A stretch of 64,000 nt of DNA from the NCBI RefSeq assembly GCF_016786325.1, contig NZ_JADWYU010000098.1, positions 40,494-104,493 of the forward strand, given 5' to 3'. Position 1 is the first letter of the stretch. Each line of letters starts with the position of its first letter. The notes under the pieces are model-generated. The model searched no databases and was not told the DNA's origin. It saw only the letters and a program-made list of their open reading frames with translations. The position numbers were made by a program, and so were the translations under genes. Shown one piece after another: positions 61,045 through 64,000 of this stretch. The DNA is from Frankia nepalensis. Lineage in GTDB: Bacteria; Actinomycetota; Actinomycetes; Frankiales; Frankiaceae.

Positions 61045-61070
61045 AGATAGTCACCATACAGGGACTATCT
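61045..61070. promoter_or_regulatory. Dyad at the exporter promoter
   Basis: Perfect arms AGATAGTC and GACTATCT are separated by 10 bp. The minus-strand -10-like TATGGT falls within the spacer, two bases from the GTG start at 61043. Binding of a repressor here would block the exporter. Confidence 0.7.
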
Positions 61071-61116
61071 ATGATCGCAAATCATCCACACTCAGTGAGC
61101 ATCACCGGTTCTTGAT

Positions 61117-61132
61117 TAACATCAGGATGTTA
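61117..61132. promoter_or_regulatory. Dyad just upstream of the MarR gene
   Basis: TAACATCAGGATGTTA has perfect 7-bp arms around a 2-bp centre and ends 13 bases before the MarR ATG. It differs in sequence from the dyad at 61045-61070, so the two may bind different proteins. Confidence 0.65.
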
Positions 61133-61145
61133 CGCTTGGACCGCC

Positions 61146-61616
61146 ATGGCACCTACGACGAGCCCGCCCGTCGAGGCGGGCACCGCGGCCGACGAGCCGG
61201 CGCCCGTGGGCACGCACGTCCCGGGCGCGCTGGTGCTGCTGACCCGACTGGGCCGCCAGGTCTACCGGGACGCGACCGAGGACCTCCTCGGCATGGGGCT
61301 CAAGCAGTTCGTGGTGCTCAACCAGCTGCGCGAGGACGTCGGCACGCCGCAGCAGCGGCTGGCCGAGCACCTGTGCCTGGGCGCGAACATCCTGGTCCTG
61401 CTGCTCAACGGCGTGGAGAGCGCGGGCTGGGCCGAGCGGCGCCGCGACCCCGCCGACCGCCGCCGCCACCTGGTGCACCGCACCCCGGCGGGCACCGCCG
61501 CCCTCGCCCGCGCCGAGCAGGCGATGGACAGCGTCGAGGACCTGGTCCTGGGGCACCTCTCGCCCGACGAGCGGGCCACCCTGCGCGCCCTGCTCGCCCG
61601 CGCTCTGGGCGACTGA
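61146..61616 (+). CDS. MarR family transcriptional regulator
   Basis: The 156-residue protein has a Pro/Ala-rich N-terminus of 25 residues. The winged helix follows: GLKQFVVLNQLREDVGTPQQRLAEHLCLGANILVLLLNGVESAGWAERRRDPADRRRHLVHRTPAG. ATG 61146 is used. It is divergent from the DHA2 exporter with two separate dyads between them, the standard layout for a phenolic- or drug-responsive efflux switch. Confidence 0.92.
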   Translation: MAPTTSPPVEAGTAADEPAPVGTHVPGALVLLTRLGRQVYRDATEDLLGMGLKQFVVLNQLREDVGTPQQRLAEHLCLGANILVLLLNGVESAGWAERRRDPADRRRHLVHRTPAGTAALARAEQAMDSVEDLVLGHLSPDERATLRALLARALGD

Positions 61617-61983
61617 CGACCCAGCCGGCACCACCAGACGGCCAGACGGCCTAGGGACGCGCCCTAGCCGCCGGGCGCCCTAGCCGCCCGCGACCCGGCG
61701 ATGCGGCGACGCGGGCGACGCGGCGACGCGGGCGGCACGACGCGCGGGCGGCACGATGGCAGAGACCCCGGGGCACGCCGGGCGCGTTCGCTCGCGCGCC
61801 GGCGAACCACCCGCGCCGCCTCAGAAACGACCGCTCGGATGGTCGGCACTCCCCCACGCGGCCTCGGAGCAACGATCTCAGCAAGATCGCTGGATGCCCG
61901 CGAAAATGGCGCGGGCAGCCACTGGTCGTGGGTGCGCCATGTCCGCGAGCGGGCGACGACTGGCCAGGCTGCCCGCCGGCCGG
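61617..61983. other. GC-rich intergenic region with simple repeats
   Basis: These 367 bp between convergent genes include a run of GCGGCGACGCGGGC-type repeats around 61700-61735. Frames on both strands are open but lack coding character. No terminator was clear. Confidence 0.5.
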
Positions 61984-62391
61984 TCAGTCCTGGATGAGGC
62001 TGTCGATCGCTTCGGGGTCGAAGGAGTAGTGGCAGCGCCACTCGACGATCTTGCCGGCCTTGTTGACGCGGATGGAGTCGGCGCCGGTCTTGGACTGGCC
62101 GTCGGCGAAGTGGCAGGTGTAGACGAACACGACGGTCTGGGTGCTCACGAAGGACGATTCGATCGAATACCGGATGCCGGGGACGCGGCGCATCGAGTCG
62201 TCGATGTAGGCGCGGAAGGCGTCATACCCGTCGATGGTCACCTTCTCGGGGTCACCGGTCAGCCGGGGCACGAACGGCGAGCTGAACACCACGTCCTGGT
62301 CGACCGGTTCCAGCACGAGGTCGACGTCGTACCGGTTGAACCCGTCCTCCCAGTGCCGCTGTAACGCCGTGACGACCTTGTCCTCAAGCAT
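61984..62391 (-). CDS. NTF2/SnoaL-like domain protein
   Basis: From ATG 62391 the protein has 135 residues: VVTALQRHWEDGFNRYDVDLVLEPVDQDVVFSSPFVP, then DGYDAFRAYIDDSMRRVPGIRYSIES, and three long strands ending IRVNKAGKIVEWRCHYSFD. This is the cone-shaped alpha+beta NTF2-like fold of about 130 residues, used by ketosteroid isomerases, polyketide cyclases and many binding proteins. GAGGAG seven bases before the ATG decides this start over 62439. Its ligand is unknown. Confidence 0.85.
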   Translation of the reverse strand: MLEDKVVTALQRHWEDGFNRYDVDLVLEPVDQDVVFSSPFVPRLTGDPEKVTIDGYDAFRAYIDDSMRRVPGIRYSIESSFVSTQTVVFVYTCHFADGQSKTGADSIRVNKAGKIVEWRCHYSFDPEAIDSLIQD

Positions 62392-62748
62392 GCCCGTCTC
62401 CTCAGCCCAGACTTCGGGTTCGGCTTCCCGCCGACTCACGTCACCCCAGCCGTCGGTCCAGCGCTGGACTGGATCGAGTCGGCGGGGGCACCGCCCCGGC
62501 GGGCCTGGCCGAGCTCCCAGCCGGTCCGGGCATCCGCCTCCGCGCGGCCGAGGCAGGCGTCACACTAGGCCAGCCACCCGACCGAGGCAAGAACTTAGTG
62601 AGCGCTTGCTCTCGCCATGGCCGCGGCGGCGCCCTGGTAGCGGGGCACCCGAGCACGCGCCGTCCGCGGGAGCACGGTCTCAACGGGCGCGCGGCCCCGA
62701 GCGGACGGCGGCGGATGGCCCCGGGCGGACGGTGTCCGGGGGCGCCGG
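62392..62748. other. Intergenic region, nothing recognised
   Basis: Apart from the ribosome site of the NTF2-like gene, no feature can be supported. AGTGAGCGCTTGCTC near 62596 resembles a half-palindromic regulatory site (GAGCGCTTGCTC), but no matching gene start lies nearby. Confidence 0.45.
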
Positions 62749-64000
62749 CTATGGCGAGGCGGGCTCCACGCGCGGTTCGGCGGTGGTGTCCGTCGCGCTG
62801 GTGAAGGCCACGTGTCGCCCGGTCAGGCCGCGCGGGTCAAGGGCGAACGCGGCGAGGGCGAGCGCCCCGCCGGCGAGGCCGACGGCGACGTATCCATGCG
62901 CGGGTGCCCCGTGGTCGATGACCGCGCCGATCAGGGGCGCGCCGATCAGGTTGCCCACGGACAGCGCCGAGGCGTAACAGCCCAGCACGGTGCCGCGCGC
63001 GGACGGGGGTGTCACCTGGACCAAGCGGTCGGCGCCGGCGGACAGTACCGGCGCGCAGCACAGACCGGCGGGGACCAGCAGCGCCGCGAGCCACCCCCAC
63101 GAGGGGGCGAGCGCCACCGGCGCCGTGAGCGCGGCGAGCGCCGCCAGCAGCACCAACGGGTGGACGCCGCGGCGCAGCGCGCCGTAGACCAGGCCGCCGG
63201 CGAGCGACCCCAGCGTCCAGAGCAGGGCGACGAGGCCCAGCAGTTTCAGCGCGCCGAAGTCGCGCATGCTCGCGGTCATCGCGACGTCCGTGCCCGCGAG
63301 CGTCAACGTCGAGCCCACCGCGACGAGCAGCACCGCCGCGACCGGGGGCCGCAGCCAGCTCCGGATGGGCACGGGTGGCTCCCGGCTGGTGGCGGCGCCG
63401 GTGACGCCGGTGCCCGAGGCGCCCCGGCTCAGCGGGGCGACGGCGGCCGCCAGCGCCACCCCGGCGAGCGGGAGCGCGGCCGCCAGCATCACCAGCGCCG
63501 CCACCGGGCTGGCCTGGGTCGTCACCACCACGCCGAGCAGCGGCCCGAGCCCGTAGGCCGCGTCCACCGACACCGCGTCCAGCGCCAGCGCGGCCTGCCG
63601 TTCGGCGTCGGGCACCAGCTCGGCGAGCGCCTGCCGGCCGACCGTGTAGGCCGGCAGCATGACCAGCCCGCCGGCGAACGCGGCCGGCGCGAGCAGGGCG
63701 AAGGACAGCACCGTCGCGACCGACCAGAACACCGCCTGGCCGGCCGCGGTCACCAGCAGCGCGGCGCGCATGCCGTGCCTGTCGATGCCCCGGCCGACGA
63801 CCGGCGCGCCCACCGCGGAACCGACCGAGAACAGCGCCACCACCACGCCGGCCGCGGTGTAGCCCAGGCCCAGCCCGCCCTCGTCGGCGGGCAGCACGAC
63901 CCGCAGCGTCAGGACGATGCTCATCGCGGTGAGCGGTACCCGCGCCAACGAGCTGATCACCAGCACGCGGCGCACCCCGGGCCGGGCGAGTACTCGGCGG
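62749..64000 (-). CDS. MFS transporter (N-terminus outside window)
   Basis: The frame runs past the right edge: the codons beyond GTG 63975 continue in frame (RVLARPGVRRVLVISSLARVPLTAM), so the true start lies outside. About 417 residues are visible with eleven to twelve hydrophobic helices. GRGIDRHGMRAALLV corresponds to motif A and VLGCYASALSVGNLIGAPLIGAVIDHG to the C-terminal bundle. It resembles multidrug-type 12-helix exporters. A short tail ends in TEPRVEPASP. Confidence 0.88.
   Translation of the reverse strand, partial: RRVLARPGVRRVLVISSLARVPLTAMSIVLTLRVVLPADEGGLGLGYTAAGVVVALFSVGSAVGAPVVGRGIDRHGMRAALLVTAAGQAVFWSVATVLSFALLAPAAFAGGLVMLPAYTVGRQALAELVPDAERQAALALDAVSVDAAYGLGPLLGVVVTTQASPVAALVMLAAALPLAGVALAAAVAPLSRGASGTGVTGAATSREPPVPIRSWLRPPVAAVLLVAVGSTLTLAGTDVAMTASMRDFGALKLLGLVALLWTLGSLAGGLVYGALRRGVHPLVLLAALAALTAPVALAPSWGWLAALLVPAGLCCAPVLSAGADRLVQVTPPSARGTVLGCYASALSVGNLIGAPLIGAVIDHGAPAHGYVAVGLAGGALALAAFALDPRGLTGRHVAFTSATDTTAEPRVEPASP

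Overview
The window is very GC-rich, with coding genes whose third codon positions are almost all G or C, frequent GTG/TTG and probably leaderless starts, an F420-type luciferase-like oxidoreductase, many TetR/MarR regulators and a perfect actinobacterial LexA box. This points to an actinomycete. The gene mix (amidohydrolases, CaiB transferase, phosphotransferases, DHA2 exporter) resembles Frankia and its relatives, but the genus is an inference.

Layout. 1-12.9 kb: a truncated NACHT-type STAND NTPase with WD40-like repeats, then small housekeeping, regulatory and hypothetical genes: WYL regulator/RidA, DUF488, DUF6629, a kinase-like phosphotransferase, a rhodanese with a divergent TetR, a coupled HEAT-MerR pair, a deaminase and two unknown genes. 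13.06-17.76 kb: a 4,657-bp island bounded by a perfect 40-bp copy of the 3' half of a tRNA-Met gene. It carries a Phd/VapC-type toxin-antitoxin pair and a coupled two-gene cassette: a winged-helix/GrpE-like protein and a 770-aa DUF262-DUF1524-RAMA protein. The cassette looks like a modification-dependent restriction system in an unusual arrangement and is the best candidate for an undescribed defence system here. 17.8-19.0 kb appears non-coding.

19.0-24.7 kb: a catabolic block (LLM oxidoreductase, SDR, sugar-isomerase-like protein, acyl-CoA-synthetase-like ligase, class II aldolase) with a TetR gene and a perfect 20-bp operator. 24.9-29.3 kb: ADP-ribosylglycohydrolase, HEAT protein, small membrane and DUF4279 genes, and an ankyrin pseudogene joined to a 99-bp segment duplicated from 12.1 kb. 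29.3-34.4 kb: TetR/alpha-beta hydrolase, serine hydrolase, and MarR/NmrA-like pairs. 34.4-41.5 kb: a TetR gene, two amidohydrolases, a phosphotransferase and a CaiB-type CoA-transferase, tied together by four copies of one 19-bp operator-like core. That suggests a single degradative regulon.

41.6-51.9 kb: AlkZ-like protein, a nested-repeat intergenic element, a membrane diguanylate cyclase, an MFS transporter, a 2OG-Fe(II) oxygenase, a metallophosphoesterase, a small LexA-box gene and a TetR. 52.1-56.1 kb: the homogentisate pathway in order (hppD-hmgA-fahA), which takes 4-hydroxyphenylpyruvate to fumarate and acetoacetate. A serpin lipoprotein, an acyl-CoA dehydrogenase, a DHA2 exporter/MarR pair, an NTF2-like protein and an MFS transporter cut by the right edge complete the window.
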